A DNA stretch of 64,000 nucleotides from the NCBI RefSeq assembly GCF_028682635.1, contig NZ_JANHLK010000003.1, positions 186,001-250,000 on the forward strand, written 5' to 3'. The DNA comes from Pseudomonas putida (GTDB lineage: Bacteria > Pseudomonadota > Gammaproteobacteria > Pseudomonadales > Pseudomonadaceae). Numbering within the stretch: the first letter of the stretch is position 1; the number at the start of each line of letters is the position of its first letter. The notes beneath the pieces are model-generated. The model had not been told where the DNA came from and did no database searches. It worked only from the letters and a program-made list of their open reading frames with translations. Both the position numbers and the translations under genes were made by a program. This document shows positions 26,012 through 35,337 of this stretch, one piece after another.

Positions 26012-28195
26012 ATGCGCGATGATCTCTCCCTTCTGCTGAACTCCCTCAACGATGCCCAACGCCAGGCCGTAGCTGCCCCCGTGGGTCGTCAGTTGGTCCT
26101 GGCCGGTGCTGGTTCCGGTAAAACCCGAGTGCTGGTGCACCGTATCGCCTGGTTGATCCAGGTCGAAAACGCCTCGCCCCACTCCATCCTGTCGGTGACC
26201 TTTACCAACAAGGCTGCTGCCGAGATGCGCCATCGCATCGAGCAGCTGATGGGTATCAACCCGGCCGGTATGTGGGTCGGCACCTTCCACGGCCTGGCGC
26301 ACCGCTTGCTGCGGGCGCACTGGCAGGAAGCGGGCTTGAGCCAGACCTTTCAGATTCTCGACAGCGACGACCAGCAACGCCTGGTCAAGCGGGTGATCCG
26401 CGAGCTCGGCCTGGACGAACAACGCTGGCCCGCCCGTCAGGCCCAGTGGTTCATCAACGGACAGAAAGACGAAGGCCTGCGCCCACAACACATTCAAGCC
26501 AGCGGCGATCTGTTCCTGGCGACCATGCGCGGCATCTATGAGGCCTACGAGGCCGCTTGCCTGCGCGCCGGTGTGATCGACTTCTCCGAATTGCTGCTGC
26601 GCGCCCTCGACCTGTGGCGTGATCACCCTGGCCTGCTGGCGCATTATCAGAAGCGCTTCCGGCACATTTTGGTGGACGAGTTCCAGGACACCAACGCCGT
26701 GCAGTACGCCTGGTTGCGCCTGTTGGCCAAGGGTGGCGACAGCCTGATGGTGGTCGGCGACGACGACCAGTCGATCTATGGCTGGCGTGGCGCGAAAATC
26801 GAGAACATCTACCAGTACTCCGAAGATTTCCCGGACGCTGAAACCATTCGCCTGGAACAGAACTACCGCTCCACCGCCGGCATTCTCAAGGCCGCCAACG
26901 CCTTGATCGCCAACAACACCGGGCGCCTGGGCAAAGAGCTGTGGACCGATGGCGGCGACGGCGAAGCCATCAATCTGTACGCCGCGTTCAACGAACACGA
27001 TGAAGCTCGCTACGTTGTCGAAACCATCGAAAGTGCGCTGAAAACCGGCTTGGCTCGCAGCGATATCGCGATCCTGTACCGTTCCAACGCCCAATCGCGC
27101 GTGTTGGAAGAAGCCTTGCTGCGCGAGCGCATTCCGTACCGCATCTATGGCGGCCAGCGTTTCTTCGAACGCGCTGAAATCAAGAACGCCATGGCCTACC
27201 TTCGCCTGCTCGAAGGCCGTGGCAACGATGCCGCGCTGGAGCGGGTGATCAACGTGCCGGCCCGGGGCATCGGCGAGAAAACTGTCGAGGCGATCCGCGA
27301 CCATGCGCGCCACAGCGATGTGTCGATGTGGGAAGCGATGCGTCAGCTGGTGGCCAACAAAGGCGTTACCGGCCGCGCAGCCAGCGCGCTGGGGGCGTTT
27401 GTCGAGTTGATCGAGAACCTCGCCGCCAAGTGCATGGACATGCCGTTGCACCTGATGACCCAGACCGTCATCGAGCAGTCGGGGCTGATCGCCTACCACG
27501 AAGCGGAAAAAGGCGAGAAAGGCCAGGCACGGGTAGAAAACCTTGAGGAACTGGTCAGCGCCGCGCGCAACTTCGAAAACAGCGAAGAGGACGAGGACCT
27601 GACGCCACTGGCGGCTTTCCTCGGTCACGCCTCGCTGGAAGCCGGCGATACCCAGGCCGACGAACACGAAGACAGCATTCAGCTGATGACCCTGCACAGT
27701 GCCAAGGGCCTGGAATTCCCCTATGTGTTCCTGGTGGGCATGGAAGAAGGCCTGTTCCCGCACAAGATGAGCCTGGAAGAGCCCGGCCGTCTTGAGGAAG
27801 AGCGTCGCCTGGCCTATGTCGGCATCACTCGGGCCATGCAGAACCTTGTGATGACTTATGCTGAAACCCGACGCCTGTACGGCAGCGAGACCTACAACAA
27901 GGTGTCGCGCTTCGTACGCGAAGTGCCCAAGGGCCTGATTCAGGAGGTGCGGCTGTCCAACAGCGTCAGCCGTCCGTTCGGGGGCAACCAGTCGATGAGC
28001 GGCAGCAACCTGTTCAGCGGCAGCGAGATTCCGCAGACCGGCTTCAGCCTGGGCCAGACTGTGCGCCACTCGATCTTCGGTGACGGCGTGATCCTCAACT
28101 TCGAAGGCGCCGGCGCGGCGGCTCGGGTGCAGGTTAACTTCAGCGAAGGCAGCAAGTGGTTGATGCTGGGTTACGCGAAGCTGGAAGCGATCTAA
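26012..28195 (+). CDS. uvrD: DNA helicase II UvrD
   Basis: 727 residues. SF1A 3'-5' helicase for nucleotide excision and mismatch repair. LNDAQRQAV (Q motif), Walker A GAGSGKT (about 32-38), SVTFTNKAA, Walker B VDEFQDTN, DQSIYGWRGA, QNYRST, the IPYRIYGG segment, MTLHSAKGLEFP and YVGITRA are all present. The C-terminus ends in the UvrD Tudor-like domain (HSIFGDGVILNFEG...). I see no LexA-type palindrome immediately upstream. Divergent from the c-di-GMP gene, separated by 257 bases from its chosen start. Confidence 0.97.
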   Translation: MRDDLSLLLNSLNDAQRQAVAAPVGRQLVLAGAGSGKTRVLVHRIAWLIQVENASPHSILSVTFTNKAAAEMRHRIEQLMGINPAGMWVGTFHGLAHRLLRAHWQEAGLSQTFQILDSDDQQRLVKRVIRELGLDEQRWPARQAQWFINGQKDEGLRPQHIQASGDLFLATMRGIYEAYEAACLRAGVIDFSELLLRALDLWRDHPGLLAHYQKRFRHILVDEFQDTNAVQYAWLRLLAKGGDSLMVVGDDDQSIYGWRGAKIENIYQYSEDFPDAETIRLEQNYRSTAGILKAANALIANNTGRLGKELWTDGGDGEAINLYAAFNEHDEARYVVETIESALKTGLARSDIAILYRSNAQSRVLEEALLRERIPYRIYGGQRFFERAEIKNAMAYLRLLEGRGNDAALERVINVPARGIGEKTVEAIRDHARHSDVSMWEAMRQLVANKGVTGRAASALGAFVELIENLAAKCMDMPLHLMTQTVIEQSGLIAYHEAEKGEKGQARVENLEELVSAARNFENSEEDEDLTPLAAFLGHASLEAGDTQADEHEDSIQLMTLHSAKGLEFPYVFLVGMEEGLFPHKMSLEEPGRLEEERRLAYVGITRAMQNLVMTYAETRRLYGSETYNKVSRFVREVPKGLIQEVRLSNSVSRPFGGNQSMSGSNLFSGSEIPQTGFSLGQTVRHSIFGDGVILNFEGAGAAARVQVNFSEGSKWLMLGYAKLEAI

Positions 28196-28212
28196 GGAAA
28201 GCCTGAGAACCC

Positions 28213-28300
28213 ATGTGGGAGCGGCCTTGCTCGCGAAGGTCGCACCGCGGTTCGTCAGGAGCACCGCGTTATCGTTCTTCGCGAGCAAGCCCGCTCCCAC
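28213..28300. repeat. REP doublet
   Basis: Inverted copies ATGTGGGAGCGGCCTTGCTC and GCGAGCAAGCCCGCTCCCAC around about 40 bases, just after uvrD. Confidence 0.88.
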
Positions 28301-28547
28301 AAGGTTACGCGGCGCTGGCATAGGCCTGATCACGGCGGGCGTCATCCTGCTCGCGCTGCGACGCCAGGTATCATTTCCTACAGAACTTATTTACTTATCC
28401 TACAGACCAAAGTTAACAGGCCCTATTGCGCTGATTGAAGCTGAATGCAACCTGTCAGGCAAAAGCCCGAAACACTCTGCCGCTAGCCAGTAACACTTCA
28501 GCTGTGCAACATGGCGCGCGTGCCTTCCACAAATGGGAATTCCCTAT
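28301..28547. other. Non-coding gap before the Tim44-like gene
   Basis: Together with the REP pair this is about 350 bases without a gene. The part after 28370 is relatively A+T-rich and presumably holds the promoter. I find no convincing -10/-35 pair or operator. A 92-codon frame crossing the REP elements is not credible. Confidence 0.4.
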
Positions 28548-29429
28548 ATGAAACGTTTTCTTAGCATCGCCATGGCGTTGTGCATCGGCCTGACGATGAG
28601 CCTCGACGCCAATGCCGCCAAGCGCTTTGGTGGTGGCAAAAGCGCAGGCGCTGCGCCGACACATCAAACCAGCCAGATGGCTCCTTCTTCTCCAGGCATG
28701 GGCGGCGCAGCAGCGACCGCTGGTGCAGCCGGTGCCGCTGGCGCCGCCGCCAAGGCCGGTGGCGCTTCGCGCTGGCTCGGCCCTCTGGCCGGTATCGCCG
28801 CCGGTGGCCTGCTGGCTTCCATGTTCATGGGCGACGGTTTCCAGGGCATGCAGATCTTCGACATCCTGATCATGGCGGTCATCGCGTTCCTGGTCTTCCG
28901 CTTCATCGCCGCTCGTCGTCGCAAGCAGCAGGCGCACATGGCTCCAGCTGGCTACGCCCCGCCGATGCAGCGTGAAGCCTTCGAACAGAAACCTGCTGGT
29001 GGTTCGATCTTCGGCGGTTCGGCTGCACCGGTTGCCGCTCGTCCGGTAATCAATGCGCCAGCCTGGTTCAATGAGAAGAACTTCATTGAAGCGGCCCGTA
29101 ACCACTTCCAGTCCCTGCAGCAGCACTGGGACGCCAACGAAATGGACAAGATCTCCGAGTTCGTGACCCCGCAGATGCTGGAGTTCCTCAAGCGCGAACG
29201 CGCCGACCTGGGTGACGGCTTCCAGTCCACCTACATCGATAACCTCGTTGTGCAACTGGACGGCGTGGATGATCGCGCCGACAAGACCATCGCCACCCTG
29301 ACCTTCAGCGGCGTGTCGAAAACCTCGCGTTTCGACCAGGGCGAAGTGTTCAGCGAAAGCTGGAACATGGAACGTGCACAGGGCGAAAACCAGCCTTGGC
29401 TGGTGGCCGGTATCCGCCAGAACGGCTGA
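28548..29429 (+). CDS. Tim44-like domain membrane protein
   Basis: 293 residues from the ATG at 28548. A signal peptide or first hydrophobic helix (1-25, ending DANA) is followed by a low-complexity Gly/Ala/Ser region. Two hydrophobic segments follow (about 80-100, WLGPLAGIAAGGLLASMFMG; and 105-125, FDILIMAVIAFLVFRFIA). The Tim44/MBA1 fold comes last (about 160-290), with NFIEAARNHFQSLQQHWDAND-like sequence and LTFSGVSKTSRF. Bacterial Tim44-like proteins are inner-membrane proteins of unclear role. A strong terminator follows, so it is monocistronic. Confidence 0.92.
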   Translation: MKRFLSIAMALCIGLTMSLDANAAKRFGGGKSAGAAPTHQTSQMAPSSPGMGGAAATAGAAGAAGAAAKAGGASRWLGPLAGIAAGGLLASMFMGDGFQGMQIFDILIMAVIAFLVFRFIAARRRKQQAHMAPAGYAPPMQREAFEQKPAGGSIFGGSAAPVAARPVINAPAWFNEKNFIEAARNHFQSLQQHWDANEMDKISEFVTPQMLEFLKRERADLGDGFQSTYIDNLVVQLDGVDDRADKTIATLTFSGVSKTSRFDQGEVFSESWNMERAQGENQPWLVAGIRQNG

Positions 29430-29460
29430 TTCCCCTCCGCGCTTCACTTGCTGTAATAAA

Positions 29461-29487
29461 AACCCCAGCCTCGGCTGGGGTTTTCTA
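29461..29487 (+). terminator. Intrinsic terminator of the Tim44-like gene
   Basis: Ten-base-pair stem AACCCCAGCC / GGCTGGGGTT with a TC loop at 29461-29482, followed by TTCTATTT. Confidence 0.9.
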
Positions 29488-29567
29488 TTTCGCGGTTGCA
29501 TCTATAGCGAGCTACTGTATAAACCGCCCCATATAAACCGCGCCATACATGCAAGAGGATCCCGGAC

Positions 29568-29975
29568 GTGGAAGAAATCATCGAACAACTGCGTGAAGCC
29601 AACGAACCGGTACCGGTCCCCTTGGAGTTGCCCGACGAAGATCTGCTGGTCGAGATCGAAGAACAATTGTTCATCGACATTCCATTCGTCTTCAGAGAAT
29701 TCCTGCTGACCGTCAGCGACGTGGTCTATGGCAGCCTGGAGCCGGTCACCGTGACTGACCCGCAATCCCACACCTACCTGCCGGACGTTGCCGCCAACGC
29801 CTGGGATGCAGGCGTCGATCGCAGCCTGATCCCGATCTGCCAGGATGGCGACGACTACTACTGCGTCGAAGAAGACGGCACCGTGGTGCTTTGGCAGGCC
29901 GAAGAAGAGCTGATCGCCGAAGAAACCTGGGAATCGGTATGGCACTGGGCGCGGGACGTCTGGCTGGAAAGCTGA
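29568..29975 (+). CDS. SMI1/KNR4-family protein
   Basis: 135 acidic residues starting at a GTG with AGAGGA upstream. The fold is recognised from ELPDEDLLVEIEEQL, IPFVFREFLLTVSDVVYG, and DGDDYYCVEEDGTVVLW. The superfamily includes many immunity proteins of contact-dependent or polymorphic toxins, but also housekeeping members. No toxin gene is adjacent, so an immunity role is unsupported here. Convergent with the CPA2 antiporter gene 18 bases away. Confidence 0.85.
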   Translation: MEEIIEQLREANEPVPVPLELPDEDLLVEIEEQLFIDIPFVFREFLLTVSDVVYGSLEPVTVTDPQSHTYLPDVAANAWDAGVDRSLIPICQDGDDYYCVEEDGTVVLWQAEEELIAEETWESVWHWARDVWLES

Positions 29976-29993
29976 GTCCTTCGCCCCACCTGG

Positions 29994-31757
29994 TCAATGC
30001 CCCGGCGAATCCTTGTGGTTTTCCAGGGTATCGAGCAAGGCCACCTGCATCCGTGTGTGCACGCGGATGAACCAGCGCCACAGCAGCGCCGCTACGGCGG
30101 CCGCGACCACGGCGATCAGGACCAGCAACTTGTTGGTCGGCAGAATACTGGCCGACAAGGCTGCCAACAGCAGGAAAATCACCAGCAGCGAGAGGATCGG
30201 GATCACTTCGGAGATCACCCGGCGCACTCGCTGCGTGTGACGGCCCGCCATCTCCGGTTTGACGCCCATTTCCGCCAGCAACATCGACAATGCCTTGAGC
30301 TTGCGATACGCGGCAATCAGGAATGGCAGCGACAGCAGCAGTGCCCCGCCCCAGATCAACGCTTTCTGCCAGCTCGGGTCGCCGATCCAGCCTTGCAGGT
30401 AAGTGGATATGCCTTCGGCGAAGTACGCGCCGGAAAAGAAGATCGCGATGACCAGCGCGAGGTTGACCCCCACCTGCAGCAAGATCCGCCGAATCATCGA
30501 GGCCAGCAATGCCCCCTGGCCTTGCGGCTGGATGCTGCGCAGCCATTCGCCATACATGCCCAATACGCGGCCCAGGCGCTGCGGCATCACGGCCGCCAGC
30601 TTGATCGACAGAGGGTCTGCTGCCCGGATCAGGTACGGCGTCATTAACGTCGTGAGCACTGAAACCGCCACGGCCACCGGATAGAGGAAGTTACTGGTGA
30701 CCTGCAGGGTCATGCCCAGCGAAGCGATGATGAAAGAAAATTCGCCAATCTGTGACAGACCCATGCCGACGCGCAGTGAGGTCCGTCCGTCGTTGCCGGC
30801 GATAAAGGCGCCAATGCCGCAGGACAGCATCTTGCCGAGCACCACCGCCAGGGTGATCACGGCAATGGGCCAGGCGTATTGCAGCAGGATCTTCGGGTCG
30901 AGCATCAGGCCGATGGCGACGAAAAAAATCGCACTGAACAGGTCGCGAACCGGTTCGATCAGGCGCTCGATTTTCAGCAACTGCCGCGACTCAGCCATGA
31001 TCGCGCCAATCAGGAACGCACCGAGCACCATGCTGTACTCAAGCTTGACCACCAGCAGGCAGAAGCCAAAACACAGGCCCAGCACGGTGATCAGCAGCAT
31101 TTCGTTGCTTTCGAACTTGGCCACATAGGCCAGCAGGCGCGGCACCAGCAGGATGCCGATGACCAGCGCGACGATCATGAACAGCGACAGCTTGCCGACG
31201 GTGGAGAATACCTCGCCCGAACTGACCGTGCCGCTGACCGCGATGCTCGACAGCAAGGCGATGATGCCGATGCCCAGGATGTCTTCGACGATCAGTACGC
31301 CGAATATCAACTGCGCAAAACGCTGGTTTTTCATCTTCAGGTCATTGAGCGCCTTGACGATGATGGTGGTCGAGGAAATGGCCAGGATCGCCCCGAGGAA
31401 CAGCGAGTCCATTGTGTTCCAATCGAACCAGCGGCCGATTTCGTAGCCGATCCAGATCATCAGGACGATTTCCAGGAACGCCGCGATAAACGCCGTGGCA
31501 CCGACCTTGAACAGCTTGCGCAGGCTGAACTCCAGGCCCAGGCAGAACATCAGGAAAATCACCCCCAGCTCAGCCAGGGTCTTGATGGTTTCTTCGTCGT
31601 GGATCAGGCCGAACGGCGGCGTGTGCGGGCCAATGATGAAGCCCGCCACGATGTAACCCAGCACCACCGGTTGCTTGAAACGATGGAAAAGCACGGTCAC
31701 CACGCCCGCAACCAACATGATCACTGCCAGATCCTGAATAAAACTGATGGCATGCAT
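29994..31757 (-). CDS. Cation:proton antiporter, CPA2 family (KefB/YbaL-like)
   Basis: 587 residues from the ATG at 31757, which has AAGGAG nine bases upstream. Residues 1 to about 390 form the twelve-helix Na+/H+ exchanger fold, including HRFKQPVVLGYIVAGFIIGP, LMFCLGLEFSLRKL and the LFSAIFFVAIGLMLDP segment. KefB/KefC/YbaL usually end in a soluble TrkA-N (RCK) domain. Here the C-terminal third instead has further hydrophobic helices and no Rossmann GxGxxG motif, so nucleotide or glutathione gating is unlikely. K+ or Na+ efflux is probable but the ion is not deducible. Divergent from a thioesterase gene. Confidence 0.92.
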   Translation of the reverse strand: MHAISFIQDLAVIMLVAGVVTVLFHRFKQPVVLGYIVAGFIIGPHTPPFGLIHDEETIKTLAELGVIFLMFCLGLEFSLRKLFKVGATAFIAAFLEIVLMIWIGYEIGRWFDWNTMDSLFLGAILAISSTTIIVKALNDLKMKNQRFAQLIFGVLIVEDILGIGIIALLSSIAVSGTVSSGEVFSTVGKLSLFMIVALVIGILLVPRLLAYVAKFESNEMLLITVLGLCFGFCLLVVKLEYSMVLGAFLIGAIMAESRQLLKIERLIEPVRDLFSAIFFVAIGLMLDPKILLQYAWPIAVITLAVVLGKMLSCGIGAFIAGNDGRTSLRVGMGLSQIGEFSFIIASLGMTLQVTSNFLYPVAVAVSVLTTLMTPYLIRAADPLSIKLAAVMPQRLGRVLGMYGEWLRSIQPQGQGALLASMIRRILLQVGVNLALVIAIFFSGAYFAEGISTYLQGWIGDPSWQKALIWGGALLLSLPFLIAAYRKLKALSMLLAEMGVKPEMAGRHTQRVRRVISEVIPILSLLVIFLLLAALSASILPTNKLLVLIAVVAAAVAALLWRWFIRVHTRMQVALLDTLENHKDSPGH

Positions 31758-31996
31758 GGCGTGGGGCTCCTTGGGTGACATGGCGCTTTTCGTGTAGGAC
31801 TTTTCCCTTTGGTCTGGGCTTTTGCAGGGTAACACCGCGACTACGGGTGCAAAGGCGGTGCAATATATGGAAACAGATCGATTGGGCGTGACGGCGGTCG
31901 CCCGCGCGGCGTCCCGATATCTGTTGGTTTGAAAAAACCGCTGAAGCGCCCGCAGAGGTGCGTCCCTCAAACCTTGCCTTGACCCGTGAGAACGCT

Positions 31997-32479
31997 ATGG
32001 AACCCGGAAACGCCCAACTGTCGATGACAGTATTGATGACCCCCGACATGGCCAATTTCTCTGGCAACGTGCACGGCGGCACCCTGCTCAAGTACCTCGA
32101 CGAAGTGGCCTACGCCTGCGCCAGCCGTTATGCCGGCCGCTACGTGGTGACCCTGTCGGTGGACCAGGTGATTTTCCGAGAGCCGATCCATGTCGGTGAA
32201 CTGGTGACCTTCCTTGCATCGGTCAACTACACCGGCAACACCTCCATGGAGGTGGGCATCAAGGTGGTGACCGAGAATATCCGTGAGCGCTCGGTACGCC
32301 ATACCAACAGCTGCTTCTTCACCATGGTCGCGGTGGATGACCAGCGCAAACCCGCCCCGGTGCCACCGCTGCAACCTGTAAACAGTGAAGACAAGCGCCG
32401 TTACATGCAGGCCCAGCAACGTCGGCAGATTCGTCAGGAGCTGGAAAAGCGTTATCAGGAAATCAAGGGCGACGCCTGA
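31997..32479 (+). CDS. Acyl-CoA thioesterase (YciA-type hotdog)
   Basis: 160 residues from the ATG at 31997. The hotdog motif NVHGGTLLKYLDEVAY gives the active-site helix with Asp, followed by VTLSVDQVIFREPIHVGE and the ENIRERSVRHTNSCFFTMVAVDD beta-sheet. It hydrolyses acyl-CoAs. The charged C-terminal helix (about 130-160) is longer than in the paralogue at 12347. An intrinsic terminator follows directly. Confidence 0.92.
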   Translation: MEPGNAQLSMTVLMTPDMANFSGNVHGGTLLKYLDEVAYACASRYAGRYVVTLSVDQVIFREPIHVGELVTFLASVNYTGNTSMEVGIKVVTENIRERSVRHTNSCFFTMVAVDDQRKPAPVPPLQPVNSEDKRRYMQAQQRRQIRQELEKRYQEIKGDA

Positions 32480-32485
32480 AGCAAC

Positions 32486-32510
32486 AAAGATCGCAGGCAG
32501 CGATCTTTTT
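32486..32510 (+). terminator. Intrinsic terminator of the thioesterase gene
   Basis: Nine-base-pair stem AAAGATCGC / GCGATCTTT with a five-base loop and a total of five T residues. It lies between convergent genes and could also serve pdxY weakly. Confidence 0.85.
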
Positions 32511-32522
32511 GCCGCAACGCGG

Positions 32523-33395
32523 TTACAAACTGATCGGAGTCGCCTCGAACCGCACCCGCGGATGGGCGATCCGGTCCTGCGCCCGAACCAGCTCCAGTTC
32601 ATAACTGGCGCTGGCCTGGGTTTCCAGCAACACCTCATGCACCGCCGACGCGGCGAATTCAAACGCCGCCACCAGGCTGTCGCCCAACAGGACGCGAGCC
32701 AGGAACAATCCGGACGTCAGGTCGCCAACACCCACCGGCTGACGCGGAAACGCCAGCAGCGGACGCTGCAGATGCCAGCTGCCTTCGGCCGTCACCAGCA
32801 ACATCTCGAAGACATCGGCCTTTTTGCCCGGGTAGTCCAGGTGCTTGACCAGTACCGCCTTCGGCCCACGTGCCAGCAGCGCACGCGCCATCGCCAGGCA
32901 GTCGAACAGTGACTGCGGCTTGCGCCCCGAGAAACTGTCGAGCTCCAGTTGATTGGGGCACATGAAGTCGGCCACGCTGGCGGCCTCCTCCAACAGGAAA
33001 TCGCTGACTTCCGCCGGTACGCTGCAGCCCTTCTCCGGATGACCCATCACCGGGTCACACAGGTATAGCGCCTTGGGGTTGATCGATTTGATTCGCTCCA
33101 GCCCCGTCAGTATCGCCCTGCCCTGGGCCGCACTGCCGAGATAACCGGACAGCACCGCATCGCAATTACCCAGCTCGCCAATGGCCGCGATACCTTCTAC
33201 CAGATCGGGAATCTGGTGCGGCGCCAGCACGTCACCGGCCCACTGGCCATATTGGGTGTGATTGGAGAACTGCACGGTATTGAGCGGCCAGACATTCACC
33301 CCGACCCGCTGCATCGGGAAAACCGCGGCACTGTTGCCGGCGTGACCGAACACCACGTGGGACTGGATAGCGAGCAGATGGGGCGTACGTTTCAT
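32523..33395 (-). CDS. pdxY: Pyridoxal kinase PdxY
   Basis: 290 residues. Ribokinase-like enzyme that phosphorylates pyridoxal in the PLP salvage pathway. Visible motifs are [29 protein letters not shown] N-terminus (split here: [13 protein letters not shown]), the [12 protein letters not shown] substrate segment, [28 protein letters not shown] and the catalytic-site [12 protein letters not shown] with the conserved aspartate. Monocistronic on the minus strand. Confidence 0.96.
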   Translation of the reverse strand: MKRTPHLLAIQSHVVFGHAGNSAAVFPMQRVGVNVWPLNTVQFSNHTQYGQWAGDVLAPHQIPDLVEGIAAIGELGNCDAVLSGYLGSAAQGRAILTGLERIKSINPKALYLCDPVMGHPEKGCSVPAEVSDFLLEEAASVADFMCPNQLELDSFSGRKPQSLFDCLAMARALLARGPKAVLVKHLDYPGKKADVFEMLLVTAEGSWHLQRPLLAFPRQPVGVGDLTSGLFLARVLLGDSLVAAFEFAASAVHEVLLETQASASYELELVRAQDRIAHPRVRFEATPISL

Positions 33396-33515
33396 GCGGT
33401 GAGTTATCCGTAAAACGATTGAAATTCAAGCCGCGCAGTATGCGACTAAACGCAGCCTGTACGACAGACCGGCGACACAGTTAAGCTGACACTATCTTGT
33501 TGGAGCACCCTGTTG

Positions 33516-33929
33516 ATGCTGACCCTTGGAAATATTTTAGTGCTGATGCTGTTCGCCACCGCGGGGGCCTGGCTGTGGCACAACCATGGCTTGCGCGAAC
33601 ACGCACTGGAGCGGGTCAAGCAGCATTGCGCCAAGCTCGGGATCGAGCTGCTGGATGGCAACGTGGCCTTGAAAAAAATCGCGTTCATCAAGGACGCCAA
33701 TGGTCGGCGACGTTTGGCCCGAGTGTACAACTTCGAATTTACCGTGACCGGCGAAACCCGCCACAACGGTACCATCACCCAGTTCGGCCCACACAGCGCA
33801 CAGATCGAGCTGGCGCCTTATCCCGTGCCGTTCGACGATACCCCCACGGTGGTGGACGTGGTCAAGCCACGTGCCGAGGTGATCGAGCTGAGCCAGTGGC
33901 GTCAGGAACACACCAAGTGGCGGCCTTGA
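33516..33929 (+). CDS. DUF3301 domain-containing protein
   Basis: 137 residues from the ATG at 33516; a TTG one codon upstream is closer to the GGAG and cannot be excluded. One N-terminal membrane helix (LGNILVLMLFATAGAWLW) is followed by a conserved HxLRExAxxxxxxxC pattern and the DGRRRxxRxYxFEFxxxG-type core (GRRRLARVYNFEFTVTG). The family is a single-pass gammaproteobacterial protein of unknown role. A single REP-like element follows. Confidence 0.88.
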   Translation: MLTLGNILVLMLFATAGAWLWHNHGLREHALERVKQHCAKLGIELLDGNVALKKIAFIKDANGRRRLARVYNFEFTVTGETRHNGTITQFGPHSAQIELAPYPVPFDDTPTVVDVVKPRAEVIELSQWRQEHTKWRP

Positions 33930-33949
33930 ATCAACAGATCCCACGATCC

Positions 33950-33984
33950 CTGTAGGAGCTGCCGCAGGCTGCGATCTTTTGATC
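33950..33984. repeat. Single REP-like element (GCCGCAGGCTGCGATC type)
   Basis: CTGTAGGAGCTGCCGCAGGCTGCGATCTTTTGATC-like sequence is a different pseudomonad interspersed motif from the GAGCAAGC REP family. It occurs here as one copy between convergent genes. Confidence 0.6.
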
Positions 33985-33985
33985 T

Positions 33986-34951
33986 TCACCCCAACCGACA
34001 CCCGTCCAGACCTTTTTGCAGCACCTCAACATCCTGCGACTCACTGAAAATAAGCTCAATCCGCGAATCCTGCCGCCATTCACTCATTCTCCATTCCAGC
34101 ACCGCATTATCCAACGCATTCGCCGACACCCACCCCCCGGCGCTGTGGATAACCAACTTGGCCCGCACCCATTCAAGCCCTGCAAGCCACCGAGCGATCC
34201 TGTCAGCATCAAAGACCTGGCTCGGATGCCAGCGCCAGCCAATGCTCCACCCGCCCTCCTGCTCCTGGCTCAGGCAAATCGGCAGCGCCGGATCAGGCCA
34301 GATCGCTGGCAACTGTGCAAGCCCCTTGGGCGTCACGAAGTTATCCACACCCGCCACCGCCCGAGCGTCCAGTCCCGGCAATTGGCTCAAAGGCATGGCC
34401 GCCTGGTGCGTCCAGTACAACGGGCGCCTCGGCAATTGCGCGGCGAGTTGCTGACGAACGATTTCATCGAGGTGTTCCGACTTGTTCATCAGCAACAGGC
34501 CGGCGCTCTCCAGCGCTTCCTGTTGCGCCGCCGGTAGCGGCTTGCCCGCGGCAAGCGCCTGGGCGTCCAGTACCAGAACACAGGGTTGAACGCTCAGGAC
34601 ACCTTGCCACGGCGCTTCGCGCAACTGCCTGAGCAACTGCGCCGGGTGCCCCAGCCCGGACGGCTCGATGAACAGTCGATCCGGTCGCGCCTTGCGCAGC
34701 AAACGGCCGAGACCGACCTGAAACGGCGCACCGTTGACGCAACATAAACAGCCCCCGGCCACTTCACCCAGTGCGATACCATCGGCATCACGGGTCAACA
34801 ACGCGGCATCGATACCGATCTGACCGAACTCGTTGATCAACACCGCCCAGCGCTCGCCAGCGGGACGTTGTGCCAGCAAGTGCCTGATCAGGCTGGTCTT
34901 GCCGGCGCCCAATGGCCCGGCGATGACATGGGTGGGTATGTTCTGCAACAT
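33986..34951 (-). CDS. COG0523 GTPase, CobW/YjiA-type metallochaperone-like
   Basis: 321 residues. G3E-family P-loop GTPase: Walker A GPLGAGKT (12-19), INEFGQIGID switch segment, the metal-binding CxCC motif CLCC (68-71), IEPSGLGHP (Walker B region) and NKSE as the base-recognition motif. The C-terminal CobW_C domain is poorly conserved. The family delivers Zn2+, Ni2+ or Co2+ to client proteins. It is the second COG0523 gene within 2.6 kb, beside zigA. Divergent from a small secreted Cys-rich protein, with 26 bases between start codons. Confidence 0.9.
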   Translation of the reverse strand: MLQNIPTHVIAGPLGAGKTSLIRHLLAQRPAGERWAVLINEFGQIGIDAALLTRDADGIALGEVAGGCLCCVNGAPFQVGLGRLLRKARPDRLFIEPSGLGHPAQLLRQLREAPWQGVLSVQPCVLVLDAQALAAGKPLPAAQQEALESAGLLLMNKSEHLDEIVRQQLAAQLPRRPLYWTHQAAMPLSQLPGLDARAVAGVDNFVTPKGLAQLPAIWPDPALPICLSQEQEGGWSIGWRWHPSQVFDADRIARWLAGLEWVRAKLVIHSAGGWVSANALDNAVLEWRMSEWRQDSRIELIFSESQDVEVLQKGLDGCRLG

Positions 34952-34977
34952 GGTCGAAGGTGTCTGAGGAGGTCAGG

Positions 34978-35334
34978 ATGCGGTGGATAGGATGGTCGTT
35001 GCTGCTGGCGCTCAATGGCAGCGAGGCGCTGGCCCAGGCGTGCGTGGTCCACAGTCAGGCGGAACGGCTCGACGTGAAAGTCTGCCAGCAGAACCGCAAT
35101 ATTCCAGAAAAACTCTTCGCCGACGGATTCTGCCAGCCAAACCTTGCAGGGCAGAAAGTCGAGGTGCAGTACGTCGACCATTGCCCTGGTGGGGCGTTCG
35201 GTGTGTGCAGCAACGCCCAAGTCGCCAATATGCCCTACCGGCAGGATATTCACTATTACGGTGTTGCCACGGATGCGGCGTACTTGAAGCCGTTTTGCGA
35301 AACCCGGAGCCAGGGAACCTGGCTCAAGCCTTGA
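34978..35334 (+). CDS. Small exported cysteine-containing protein
   Basis: 118 residues from the ATG at 34978, chosen because AGGAGG lies five bases upstream; the longer GTG start lacks this. A signal peptide (1 to about 20, cleavage near EALAQA) precedes a mature part with six cysteines, consistent with three disulfides (ACVV, VCQQNR, FCQPN, DHCPGG, VCSNA, FCETR). Similar Pseudomonas proteins are sometimes labelled NADH:ubiquinone oxidoreductase, which nothing here supports. It starts next to the COG0523 GTPase and is convergent with zigA four bases away. A metal-related role is only contextual. Confidence 0.82.
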   Translation: MRWIGWSLLLALNGSEALAQACVVHSQAERLDVKVCQQNRNIPEKLFADGFCQPNLAGQKVEVQYVDHCPGGAFGVCSNAQVANMPYRQDIHYYGVATDAAYLKPFCETRSQGTWLKP

Positions 35335-35337
35335 GGA

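Noticed and set aside
25772..28345. 857-codon open frame antisense to uvrD
   Set aside because: It mirrors the third-position G+C bias of uvrD, spans a REP pair and an intergenic region, and has no recognisable domain; a typical shadow frame in high-G+C DNA.
28215..28493. 92-codon frame after uvrD with a hydrophobic stretch
   Set aside because: Its first third is translated REP sequence, and it has no ribosome site or family resemblance.
29568..29975. Part of a contact-dependent inhibition or type VI toxin locus
   Set aside because: No toxin, secretion or Rhs/VgrG gene is present on either side.
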